From Uranotaenia lowii (Eukaryota > Arthropoda > Insecta > Diptera > Culicidae): DNA of 64,000 nucleotides. Below are positions 10,707 through 22,652 of this stretch, in pieces. The notes below the pieces were generated by a model that was given only the letters and a program-made list of their open reading frames with translations, was not told the DNA's origin and ran no database searches. The translations under genes were made by a program, and so were the position numbers. Every line of letters starts with the position of its first letter. The stretch's first letter is position 1. The DNA lies in assembly GCF_029784155.1 (NCBI RefSeq), contig NC_073693.1, positions 114,080,683 through 114,144,682 of the forward strand, given 5' to 3'.

Positions 10707-11999
10707 AAGCTACAAAATTTTAAAAAATAATTTTAAAACGAGCATTTTTAAAATAATAATAGTCATGTAGAAACATTTTCGAACAACTATTATAATTGAA
10801 GTTTTTATCATTTAAAGTTATCAAAAATATCACCTGACCCCCTCCGGTACGTTAATTGTTAATAAGACTCTATGAAATGTATTGATTCAAACATATAGTC
10901 AGCAAATATAAGGTGTTAAAATGAATCTTTCATCGAAATTTGAAACCTTTGGAAACATAACAGATGAAATCAATGTTGAAAAACATGCAAAAAAAATTTT
11001 CGCCGTCTTCCATCTGTTCGATCTGTTCTGTTCCCATAAGTTTAAATTTTCGTTGATAGATTCATTCCAAAAAATTATTTTTTTTTAATTTGATACATGT
11101 TTCCTTCTATTCCTTCCAATCACAGGTGTTGCGGATCGTATTAATAAATACTAGATTTTTGTAGCAGTACAGCTCAAACTGAAATGATGATGTATTTCGA
11201 ATTAGGAACATATTCATTTCTTTTTAAATTCACAAATAGTGCTTACAAATTTCTAGTACTAAATTATAAGCCTTCAACAACTTCCTTCGGATCAAATTCC
11301 TACTCCGGACTAACCTCAGCTGATCCCGGTTTTCTTCACCGTTGGTGTAACTAATTTTTCTAAATTATTAATAATAGTTAGGTATCATATATATTGATTT
11401 GTTTTAGAGCTCCATACTCACATTAACGAAACAGGCTTACTAGCTTGATTGAGAACCACTGATATTGAGCACTGTACAAACGAATGTGGTCAATCTACAA
11501 GATATAGATTTTGTTTCCTTAATCGGATCTAATATTATTTTCAACGGTACTTACGGTTAGTTGGCTCAGACACTTCTTTAATTTGGTTCAAAAACCACTG
11601 AATAGGCAGCCTTGCGGAATTCGCGGCTCTTCTACTGCTGATTTTAACCTAGCTATGAAATATCAGTTTTATAGCAGTTTTATCTATCGTTTTATCGCAT
11701 ATAACATACCGATTGCCAGTGCCAACCAACAATATCTCTCAGTGTCCTCAATTTACTTGGTAACTTCGAAATTTAATAGCTAAACGGAACTTTAACACCT
11801 GTTCGTAATGTGTATTCAATCGCGCGCCTTTAAATACGTTTCGATTTTGCTAACTCATCTAGTCCTAGTATCTATGGCTATATGCCCTGTTGTTTGTTTT
11901 CTCCGTACTGACGGATTGACACTAGCGGAGTAAACTGTCACAACAACAGGGTTAGGATAGTTATTTAGGTCCAAGCTAAAGATTAGAATTCAGTGTCAG
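10707..11999. other. AT-rich non-coding DNA, no gene recognised
   Basis: Open frames are short (the longest, 11583-11783, has 66 codons) and without recognisable motifs. No repeat copy was matched elsewhere in the window. Confidence 0.5.
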
Positions 12000-13730
12000 G
12001 ATCCAGGTGCCGAAATTGGGGTGCATTATCATAATGCGGATCAGTCACTCACTTAGAACATGTATATGATATAATAACGATCCAGAATCAATATAATGCA
12101 TAATAATTGGGATCAGGGTTTATATCCATATGAAAATTTGGGATTAAAACGAGGAATACAGATCAGATTCTGGAATCAAAATGTTATGTAGAAGTAGGAT
12201 CTTATTTTGAGATCGAGATTTCGAGATCAAGATAGTTGTCAGAGCTTGAAAGCTTGATAGAGGATCCAGATCAAGATTCTAATTTCAGATGAATCCAGGA
12301 TCAGGATTTATATCTAGACTAAAAAACAAGATTCAAGATCCAAGTTAAGGTTCAAAGAGCCAAAATCAGGATCAAGGATCCACAACTGAGATCGAGATCC
12401 AGGATTAGTATCAGAACCCAAGCTGACCATTAAAATCAAAAACCGGAATCGTTATCCAGAATCAGTTTGAATTAGGATTCATGCGCCAGGATGAAAATCC
12501 GAAAGCATTTACCGTGGTCCAGAATCAAGACCAGTATCCAGGATCTACAATATGAATTGCAATCAATATCCAGGATCTAGTCCAAGTTTTTAAAGATGAA
12601 TTTGATGGGAATCCATATTTAATATCGGGATCAAAACGAGGATCGAGGACCAGATCCTGGAATCAGGATCCAGGATCAACACAACGATTTGAGATCAGAG
12701 TTCGAGAACCAGGTTGAGGATCTAATTACAAGGTCGTGATGTCAAGATCAGGTCATTTTTCAATATTTACGTCCTTGGTCCAAGATCCAGATCAAGGTTC
12801 ATATCCCAGGGTAAGAAACCGGGATCGGGAAACAATCCAGGATCAGGTATAAATGATAACTAAAGAACAAGATTCATGGTCAGCATCCTAGAATCAGGAT
12901 AGATCCTTGAGGATAAGCAAAATGATATCGAGATCCACGATCACTATCAGATTCCGAGCTCATGATTAGGATCAGTATCCGTAATCCACAAGAACATACG
13001 GAAGTTAAGTCGATAGCGTCAGCCGAAAACAAAAAAAAACAGAAACTAGAATCAGAATCGCGGTCAAAATCCAGGATCTGGTCCAAGTTTGTGAATACGA
13101 ATTTGATTGAATTTGATTGAATTTTCTGCGCATTGATTTCCAGCGAATTAAATACGGACAACAGGATTCACTTCGAACAAACGACCGATATAATTTTCAT
13201 ATTCCAACTGAATTTTTAGAACTAAAGTAAACAATTGTTTTCAGTTAGCGAAATATGTATAGTTTGTATTGATTTTTTTCTCGATTTTAATTCATTTATA
13301 CAATACAGAAAATGTAAAAACAATTACAAAATCCAGATTGAGAGGAGGATCGAAGACTAGGTTCTGAAATCAGGATCGAAGATCTTTATTACGATTTGTG
13401 ATCAGAGCTCGATATTTTGTACGAGGATCAGATTTTGAGATCGAGAGAATTATCAGAACTCAGAATCAGAATTTGGACCAGGATCTTGATTAAGGTTCGC
13501 GTCCCAGGGTCAGAAACCGACCAGCATTAATATTTATCTGAACTTAGGAATAATATTAAAGACACAGATCACGGTCCAGGACCCAGAATCAGGATCAAGG
13601 ATCCACTATTTGATATCGAGATCCACGATCAGGATCATAATCTGGGAACATGATTGAACCCAAAAACAGGAATGGTGATCCTAACATCTGGGATCAGGAT
13701 TTGAATCTGAACAAATATTTGGAACCTGCC
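12000..13730. repeat. Degenerate GATC-rich simple sequence
   Basis: About 1.7 kb made largely of short words such as GGATCA, AGATCC, CAGGATC and GAGATC in irregular order, at roughly one GATC per 10-20 bases over long parts. An ordinary AT-rich patch interrupts it at about 13150-13330. It reads like an old hexamer-based microsatellite that has drifted and been partly purified. No coding frame spans it. Confidence 0.75.
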
Positions 13731-14724
13731 CAGCAGACATTTAAGTAGCTATATTTTTATGCTGCTTATGATATACGTTGATGATCGTATGAATGTTGGA
13801 AAATCAGTATTTACCTACCAAAGTGAAGGCAATATACATACATAAATTTTATTTCGATGACGAAAACTACACCAATTGAGCGTTATTTGACACCCTATTC
13901 ATACCTATCGGAAGAATGCAAGAGAGCGCAAGATTTTGCTCTCATAGCCTTCAAATCGTTGGCAGTGACAATATTTTCCAGTGCTGACATTGGTCAATAT
14001 TACTCATTTCCCATCTGATTTTAGCCATCTGGGTGCACTGCTAGTTGCAGAGAGAACATGACGATGATTTTTTCACTTGAAGCCCGCGCGGGAGCAAAAT
14101 GAGCAAAATCCTTTCAAAATTCATAACCATGGCGGACTTTCTGTCATATCCGATTTGAACTGACTTTAGACGACATTTCATACAATCTTTTCACTTTTCA
14201 GGTAAGTGAGCCTTAACTTGGCATGCTCCTTATCTTGGCATGCCAAAATGCATTTTGGTGATTTTCATGTCAAACATACGCCTGAAAATGGAATAAAAAT
14301 CAAACATAAAAGAAAATCGCATGTGGCAACATTCTGCATAGCCTTTGTCCACTATTAAATCCAAATGACTGCGTAATAATTTTTTTTCGCATGGCAAACT
14401 GCAAATGAAATTATGATCTTCGGAAAAAATCTTAAATGAACCTACCTTGCTAGTGCATCTGCCGTCTTCGTATTGATTTAAAAAACACACTTCCTTATGG
14501 AAAAATCACTAAAAATTACCACTGGTTACAGCAAAACATGGCAAAAAATATAAAATTATAACTTACTCCAAACAACTTACATTTTCTATGTAGAATTGAA
14601 GAAAATATAAACATTTTTTTTGCCTAATCTTGGCATGCAATTCCACAAATAGAAGTATGTATGTATGTGTGAAAACGACATAGCAGGCAGTCGGCAGCCG
14701 GCGGCCGTTCGTCGGCCGACGGTG
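13731..14724. other. Non-coding DNA with TCTTGGCATGC-like words
   Basis: No gene seen. The word CTTGGCATGC recurs at about 14217, 14234 and 14632, which suggests the ends of an unrecognised small element. A GC-rich patch GGCGGCCGTTCGTCGGCCG at 14700-14718 adjoins the next element. Confidence 0.4.
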
Positions 14725-15282
14725 CACAGTGGTCTAGAAATTAAAAAGCCGGTCAAAATTAAAATGAATGGTTGAAATAATTTAAAAATATTATGAATAT
14801 ATTTTGGACTATAATCAATTTACTTATCTCTCAAGCCGACTCAAGCGTATTTGGCATCTTAGTTAGAATTATAATACTACAATTTGAGCTGCTCTTTCAT
14901 GGTAAATTTCGAGAACTTTTATTCTCAATAAAATTTACCTCTCAATAAATTAATTTACCGGTTCCGAATCCGAATTGATACCTTGGATCTCAATGTTGTT
15001 ACTATATCCATACCTAAAAAAATCGACATTTGGAAAGGAAATACGGTTTAACGTATTTTAATTTCATTTAATTTGTATTGAAGATGAACATTTGCTGCAT
15101 ATGTGTCGCTTTGAAAAGAATTGTTTTAAAGTTCAAATTATGACATATTAATATTAAAAATAACTGCAATGCAATGTTGAAATACTATGTTGTAACGAGC
15201 TTGAATTTATATTGTTTTCAATTTCATGTGAGATCAAAAATAATATTTTGACCAAGATAGTTTTTTATTATACATCACTGTG
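14725..15282. mobile_element. Transib-like non-autonomous element, copy 1 (tentative)
   Basis: 558 bp. Both ends begin CACAGTG reading inwards, followed by imperfectly matching inverted sequence (…TAAAAAGCC-GGTCAAAATT on the left; …AAAAAACTATCTTGGTCAAAAT on the right). The 5-bp flanks (CGGTG and CATCA) do not match, so the target duplication is lost or the right boundary is wrong. Assignment rests on similarity to the better-supported element at 37138-38033. No coding frame. Confidence 0.4.
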
Positions 15283-15299
15283 CATCAGCAGGAGGTGAT

Positions 15300-15720
15300 C
15301 TATGTGGTTTATCTATAGGTGGGGACAACCAAAAACTTTAGTATTAGTTCGTTGTATCTATACAGTTGTTTATGAACGATTGTGACGTAACGCGACGCCA
15401 CCACGGAGTCAAGTATTAGGCGTCCAAGTGTAGCCATAGAAACTTATTAGGAGGAATGTTTGGGACGCAAATAAAGTTGTTTATTATTCAGAAATCATAG
15501 CGTCGCCGTACTGGGCGTCAGGAAGAAAAAGGGTAATAATAGGGTACTTTGATGGTGATTTTTTAAATAACATGGAACGTAGCATGTCGTCGATGAATGG
15601 CGACTTCAACGTCGAGACGGTGCATGAACGATTGTGACGTAGCAATCAAAACATTGAGAAAACTGATTCTCACACTCGTGCAAGGGTAGTCTTGTCCTCA
15701 CCTATAGATAAACCACATAG
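15300..15720. mobile_element. 421-bp MITE with 9-bp target duplication
   Basis: The termini are near-perfect 29-bp inverted repeats that start CTATGTGGTTTATCTATAGG and end in GGACAA, with one mismatch. The flanks carry the direct repeat GGAGGTGAT at 15291-15299 and 15721-15729. An internal direct repeat, GAACGATTGTGACGTA, occurs at about 15374 and 15627. A 9-bp duplication fits the Mutator-like superfamily better than hAT or P (8 bp). No coding frame. Confidence 0.88.
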
Positions 15721-15729
15721 GGAGGTGAT

Positions 15730-18335
15730 GACGTTGTTCTCTGTAGGAAAGGAATATGCGAAGGAAGCGCTGCCTGGTTCGGGTAATGATTTTGCATGAG
15801 TGCGAGAGGGATGCAGCCTTTATTTCATCCAGCTTTTGAATTTGCTATTCGCTTCCATTGCCTATAGTTCCCAAACGAACGAGTGAGATGCAATATATTC
15901 CTATCAGGCTGGCTCTTGTTTTGCTATCCGAGTGTACGCATACGATTGCTAGAAAATTCCTAAGGGCGACATTTTAAACATTTATGATTCAAAGAATCGT
16001 TCGCTTACTTTTTAGCTTAAGCTTTAGTTTGCTTCTTGCCTCGGTCATAATGGTTTTTAAAATGTCGGTCCTCCTTTTAAGGGAGTGGAACAAAAAAAAT
16101 ATGAACATTTACTATCTTATGTTAACCTGTTAACTTCAATGGAAACAGATCTTTCATGATTGCATGTTAAAAATTGAGCGAACGACTTGTTTGCTTCATT
16201 AATAAACATATTTATGTTAACCAGTGCAATAGTTTGGAACCTGTTTGTTTTAGATTATCATTCTTATAATAGAAATTTTAAATCCACAAAAACTGAAATA
16301 AACAAGTAACACTTTTTTACCTAAGATTATCATTCTACATGCAAATATCAATTCTCAAAGTTGATTGACATTTCGTACTTCCGACTTTTTGGAAACAATA
16401 CAGAACATTCCTTCCGGGATAGTTTCAATGAATTCGTGGGGGCTGTTGTTGTATTAGTGAGGCAAGTTTATTCTAGAGACGGCCAATTTAAGGAACTCAT
16501 AAAGGGCCAAAATTCGGCGCGGGGGCTACAATAAGGAGCATTTCAATCAAAAGTTTGATCAGGTTTATCTCAAATTATCAACCGCTTTCAAGCAAAGACA
16601 TATTTTTGCTGCATTTCAGGCTAGTAAGCAATCATATTTGTCGAAGGACTTTTGAAGGTACACATTACAGGAAGACTACAATCATGGGAAATCTAGTCAA
16701 CCATGCCTTAGGGGCCAAGATTGGGTACATTTACCCTACTTACACAAAAAAAATTCGAACTTTTTGCTCGAAATTTAGATTTACAGCCGAAATAATCTAA
16801 ATTTGAGCTAAATAAAAAATTTATGATTCAGTTCATTTTAAAAAGGATTCACTATTTTTCAAATTTTTGTGCGCATAAATATTCAGAATTCTTTTAAGCC
16901 TAAAACTTACCACATTTCTTTTACATTATCTATGCTCTTCCAAAGCACAAATAGAGATTGTGATTTCATCCTGAAATAGTTGGGAAACCTTTTCCTATAT
17001 CAGTTACATTTTTGCGAAAATTGCTTCCCCGCAACTCGACCGGAAGCTTGCCGGGCTCTAATGGAATAGACATACTTCTGGTTCCGGCCGAGAATTGAAT
17101 TAGATATGGTCGTTTGCAGGTTGTTACCTTCCGAGAAATGGTGCATATAAAGCAAACACTTCTTCCTCCTTTGTCGAACTATGCTATTGATGTGAAGCAG
17201 CAAAAACACGTCAAGGATGGAACGGCACGCATAGGGGCAAGTGCATATTGTCGGAGAAGGAGCTCCTTTTCTTCAAGAATTCTTACATGCAAACATTCAA
17301 CATCACCAACCGTCTTTCACAGAAACGTTTTCTCAAACGATTTAGAAAGTCGTGTTGAAGTTTTACAAGCTGCAATAAGGAGGAAGGGTAGTTTTCGTTA
17401 TCGTTGTGCGGGAACTTTGTTTGCATAAAAAAGTAATAATTCTTCGGTTATTTGCCATATCCGTTGCGATAAGCTGGGTGGGAACTTTGCTGGACTTTTG
17501 GGATGATGTGATGGCTAGTGAGTATGATGAACGGGTTTTTATCTCGATTTTAGGAACAAAGTAAAACAGAACTAAAATAAGGGATAGTGGGGGTAAAAAA
17601 TATCAAAAATTTAGTAAAGCTTCAAAAAAACATAAGGTAATCCAAGCAATAACACAATTATTGTTCTCTCAAGCTGACTTAGCTACAGAAGGAAAGTGGC
17701 TATTGAATGATATTGGTTAGATGTTCTAAATGAACTGATAAAAAGGATCCAATTTTCTGATACAAAAAACGAAACTGGAGGAGCTTTCATAACCCTTCAA
17801 TACATTTTCAAAAAAGGCATTAATAGCTTTATGCGTATGAGTGTTAAATTGTTCAAATTTTGTTACCTGATGCCAAATGATTTTCCAAACCTTAATCTCA
17901 AATTCATGAAATTTACAGATTTTTAAAATTCTGTCTTCAAACGCTTTTAAATTAAAGAAAACACTTAAAAAATGTATGGAAAATTTGCGCAATACGAAAA
18001 TTTTGCATAATGTTTCCTCAAACGTAAATTTTGTGAAATTATTTTTTTGAAAAATTTTGGAACGGATTCTTTTTAAAAAATAAAGTCTCATTTGAATAAA
18101 CTGTTTCAAAGTGTGATGAACTGAATTGGAAATAGTAGGAAGTAGGTTTGAAAGAAGAGGTCGCAAAGAGATTAGAGAACTTAGCAAAAGAAACAGGAGA
18201 AATATGACAAATTGAAAACGGAAAACAAAAATGAGATTAAGAAAAGCTGATATTAAAATCGACGACAGAAACGAAAAACACAAAAAAGAGAAATAAGAAA
18301 TGCAATTAAAAGAAAAAAATCAAAGAAAAATGAGA
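15730..18335. other. AT-rich non-coding DNA, no gene recognised
   Basis: Several frames of 80-185 codons exist (for example 17114-17428 on + and 17726-18283 on -), but they are Leu/Phe/Lys-rich translations of AT-rich DNA or lack any recognisable domain. Confidence 0.45.
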
Positions 18336-19522
18336 ATTAAGGAATAGGAAATGAGAAACTAAAAATGAGAAATGGGAAATGAGAACTAAGAAATGAGAAA
18401 TGAGAAATGAGAAATAAGAAATGAGAAATGAGAAATGAGAAATGAGAAATGAGAAATGCGAAATGAGAAATGAGAAATGAGAAATGAGAAATGAGAAATG
18501 AGAAATGAGAAATGATAAATGAGAAATGAGAAATGAGAAATGAGAAATGAGAAATGAGAAATGAGAAATGAGAAATGAGAAATGAGAAATGAGAAATGAG
18601 ACATGAGAAATGAGAAATGAGAAATGAGAAATGAGAAATGAGAAATGAGAAATGAGAAATGAGAAATGAGAAATGAGAAATGAGAAATGAGAAATGAGAA
18701 ATGAGAAATGAGAAATGAGAAATGAGAAATGAGAAATGAGAAATGAGAAATGAGAAATGAGAAATGAGAAATGAGAAATGAGAAATGAGAAATGAGAAAT
18801 GAGAAATGAGAAATGAGAAATGAGAAATGAGAAATGAGAAATGAGAAATGAGAAATGAGAAATGAGAAATGAGAAATGAGAAATGAGAAATGAGAAATGA
18901 GAAATGAGAAATGAGAAATGAGAAATGAGAAATGAGAAATGAGAAATGAGAAATGAGAAATGAGAAATGAGAAATGAGAAATGAGAAATGAGAAATGAGA
19001 AATGAGAAATGAGAAATGAGAAATGCGAAATGAGAAATGCGAAATGAGAAATGAGAAATGAGAAATGAGAAATGAGAAATGAGAAATGAGAAATGAGAAA
19101 TGAGAAATGAGAAATGAGAAATGAGAAATGAGAAATGAGAAATGAGAAATGAGAAATGAGAAATGAGAAATGAGAAATGAGAAATGAGAAATGAGAAATG
19201 AGAAATGAGAAATGAGAAATGAGAAATGAGAAATGAGAAATGAGAAATGAGAAATGAGAAATGAGAAATGAGAAATGAGAAATGAGAAATGAGAAATGAG
19301 AAATGAGAAATGAGAAATGAGTAATGAGAAATGAGAAATGAGAAATGAGAAATGAGAAATGAGAAATGAGAAATGAGAAATGAGAAATGAGAAATGAGAA
19401 ATGAGAAATGAGAAATGAGAAATGAGAAATGAGAAATGAGAAATGAGAAATGAGAAATGAGAAATGGGAAATCGGAAATGGGAAATGGGAAATGGGGAAT
19501 GGGAAATGAGAAATGAGGAATA
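18336..19522. repeat. Heptanucleotide satellite (GAGAAAT)n
   Basis: About 1.2 kb of head-to-tail GAGAAAT, roughly 160 copies. Most units are perfect. Scattered point variants (GCGAAAT, GATAAAT, GACATGA, GTAATGA) occur, and the edges are degenerate (GGGAAAT at 19465-19510). Because 7 is not a multiple of 3 the array keeps all frames open, giving a spurious 385-codon frame of repeated HFSFLIS on the minus strand. The homogeneity implies recent expansion or gene conversion. Confidence 0.97.
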
Positions 19523-22189
19523 AAGAATGGAATTTTTGATCAACCGTATGATTTAAATCTCTTAGTAATATAAGAGAGTTTAAGAGAATAACACGCTAAC
19601 ATAGATACTAGAAGTCATATCGATTGGTTATTCAAAAAGAAACTCTTCACGTGATTAAAGTCAGCGAACCTTCAACCTTAAATTTCAAAGTTCAAGGGCA
19701 CTTCTCTTTGGGACGCCTCTCTTACTCGAGAAACCCCCACCAGCATTGGTGAAGAGCTGAAAGGAGGGTTAAAAATAGACCCCACTGGAATTTTTACCAC
19801 CTAGAAATTCCCAACAAAGAAGCAACGGAAAGGATATTTTCCCGAGTCGGTTAATCGAATTTCGTTGCCACTGACCTGTTAATACTTCTACCCTCAAAGC
19901 TGCTAACATTGCAAGTTGAGGTAGGGAAAGAGAAGTGCCTTTTTGGTGTTTAGTGGGGAGCCTGGAGAGGTTGAGAAACCGCGAAACACACAAAACGATA
20001 AGCAGCTGCTCGAGTCAAGTTCCGACGGATTTGGTCCAAGTTACTGATTCCAGATAGGAGTTGTCTGAAAATGGAAAAATGCAGTTGCTACGGCTGCATT
20101 CGGGAAAGGTTTACGTGACTAGAGTCAGTTTACTTAGCACGAAATTTCCAGGTAGAAGTCCTTTCAATATCAGCCCAGCCAAGGGGTAATTAGATTGTAG
20201 GTTATGTGCACCACGTCAGTTTGTTCCGTGCATCGTAAAAACTAAAGGAAACCATCACATCGTCAGTATGAATTTACCGCGCGGTGAAATATGACCCCTT
20301 ACCAATTCACTTTTATTATAATCATTTCGTCGACCATTCTGTCAGGAATAGCTCCTCCTTTGCAGGGGAACAATTTTCTGTTTGCATTTCTTGTTACGTA
20401 CAATTGAACCTTCTGCTTAGTAGTATGTCGTGTAACATCATCTAATTTTTTGAACCGCTTTTAAAAGGTAATTTTCCAAAACCGTATCAAAGTCAAGGAC
20501 ATTCATGTCTTCTAAACAAAGTTACACGTTTCAACAATGCACCCCAAGAAAAGAAAAATAAAATCCGAGCAACGATAACGGAAAGCGTTCACTTTCTGTC
20601 AGCAGAAGCCATAAATTCAGGCGAACAAGGAAAAACTGAAAAAATTAAAAACAGAAAAAAACACAAAGTAAAGATATCGTTGCTCAGATAAACGTTTCGT
20701 TGTCCGGCTGGGGGAAAAACATCCCCGATGGCGATTTGTGAAGCAAATGAACAGCAACTTTGAACAAAGACCATTTCCGGGTTTGTTGTAAATGTTTTTT
20801 TTTCTCCAGACTCTGGAGGCGATTTGAATGCTTTTATTGAGAATTTCCGCAAGAAATGAACGATTCAAATCTGTTAGAAAGTATGTGTTACAAAAAAAAT
20901 CCCTTATTTGGCCATATTTATAAGATAAATTATAAGCCAAGAGGGTCTAAATTTGATTATTTCATGAAACTGATGAAAAAAGATTTCAACAATTGTTGAA
21001 AAAGACAAATTCTGGACTTGTTCAATTTCTATGTACGCTTGGGATTTCAAAAGTAGTCTGTATGTAATGTCAAAATGAAAAAAAAAAAAAATTCTAATTA
21101 CATATGGTCGTGATTAAAAAAACCGAACTGGACGTCAATTTGAAAAAAGATTAGTTATCTATGCAGTGGAAGAGAAACATGATGAACTACCTATCCCATT
21201 AAAATCAGAACATATTTCCTATTATGTCAGATTTTAGAAGAAAACTTCAATGTTGCAAGCAGTGAAAATGGCAAAAAATGCATTGGACCAAAGTGAACGG
21301 AGTGTCATCTTAAAGGGAAAGATGAAAAAAAGTTGTTGTCATGAAAACCGTTTTTGTGCGAAAAAATCTTATGTGTGTTTGATTTTTTCGATTTATGACA
21401 GTTTTACGGCTAGTCAAGAGCTCATATATATTAAATGATAGAAAATGTTCAAGTTTTTAAAAATTTCGTTTTTTGGATTGTTAGCGTTTGTCAAACTCTC
21501 ATCAAGCCAGGCTGAACCGAATCTCTTGAATTTGATTTTCCAATTTACTTTGGAGAATGAAAGGATTTTTAACATTAAACCATAAACGATGCTTTATTTT
21601 ATTGCTTACTAACGTTCGGAATGTAACCGATTAGTAAGAACAAATGATATTCCCCTTTTCAAAATTTGCGTAATTTGTACGGCTTAGTTCACTATGGTTC
21701 AAGGGAGAACAATTCTTCAAGCATCAATCATACTCGTTGAGCGTTTCTCGTAAAGCGTCTATTAGGTTTAGAAATAATTACCCAGGCAAAGGATAGTGCA
21801 TTGCAACTTTTAGGACATTTTGGTTAGTCCAGATTCAACTTCCGTGGTCTTCAGCATAGGAGACTGCCCTAAGAATTCGTATTAATACATTGCTTAAAAT
21901 TTAAAAAAAAATAAACATAAGTGACAAACGTGAATGACATAAATAACAATTCCGGGGGCCCTTTGAATTTCTGATTATTTTGGATTTCCACTCCCCATCA
22001 GTGGACTTTAAATAAAATTTATTTTAGAACAATTTGTCTGTCAGTGTTTTATCCTAGTTAAATGGAGTTGTACGATGGCTTAAAATTTATAGTCTTTCTG
22101 TTTATTGACAACGTTAATGTCACCCCTAATATCAATGTGGAAAATTTCTGCACAAATGCTTGGGTAATGCCAGATTTTTTTTTCAGCAC
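19523..22189. other. Non-coding DNA, no gene recognised
   Basis: 19560-20900 is less AT-rich than its surroundings and could hold regulatory or exonic sequence, but its frames are short (at most 107 codons) with no motif I recognise. 20900-22190 is ordinary AT-rich DNA. Confidence 0.45.
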
Positions 22190-22625
22190 GCATCCGGGTC
22201 GGAAAATCTGGGCTATTTCAACTAAAAACTTGGAAAAATCCGGGCATTTGATTTCGAAATTGTCGACCGAAAATCCGGACAAATTTGGTCAAACTAAAAA
22301 AATAAATAAAAAAAAAATCAAGAAGAAAACTTGATAAAATTTTGTTTTTCTTCAAAACTTTTCAGCAGATTTTGAACTGTAGTTTTGGCTACCATAAAAC
22401 CTTTCATGATTATTTTTGAAAAAAACTTGCTCAAAAAATTTCGTTTTGGTCGCATAAATTTAAAAAAAAAAACGAAAACACCAATTAATTTTTTTGTCTG
22501 CTCGATTTGGAAAAAAAGCGAATAATCCGGGCAAAATTGTGGCATTTTGCAATGAGTTCCGGGCAACCTGGCCGAACAGGACTTATTTTTTTTTTTAAAA
22601 TATCCGGGATTAAACTGAGCAATCT
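22190..22625 (+). repeat. CCGGGCAA-rich dispersed repeat, copy 1
   Basis: Shares with the copy at 60640-61035, in the same order, AAATCCGGGCA, GATTTTGAACTGTA or GATTTTGAACCGTA, ACCTTTCATGATTATTTTT, AACTTGCTCAAA, TTTCGTTTTGG and a terminal CCGGGCAACCTGGCC. No coding capacity. The family has short GC-rich CCGGG ends and an AT-rich body; the superfamily is not clear. Confidence 0.7.
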
Positions 22626-22652
22626 GGCAAGCTCATAAAGCATGGATCACTA

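Noticed and set aside
13731..14045. Possible small element starting CCCAGCAGACATTT and ending near ATCTGGGTGC
   Set aside because: The inverted match between the ends is too weak and no target duplication is visible.
17114..17428. 104-codon plus-strand frame
   Set aside because: No recognisable domain, no splice or promoter support, ordinary length for chance frames in a locally GC-richer patch.
18386..19543. 385-codon minus-strand frame of repeated HFSFLIS
   Set aside because: Translation of the GAGAAAT heptamer array; no stop arises because the unit contains none in any frame.
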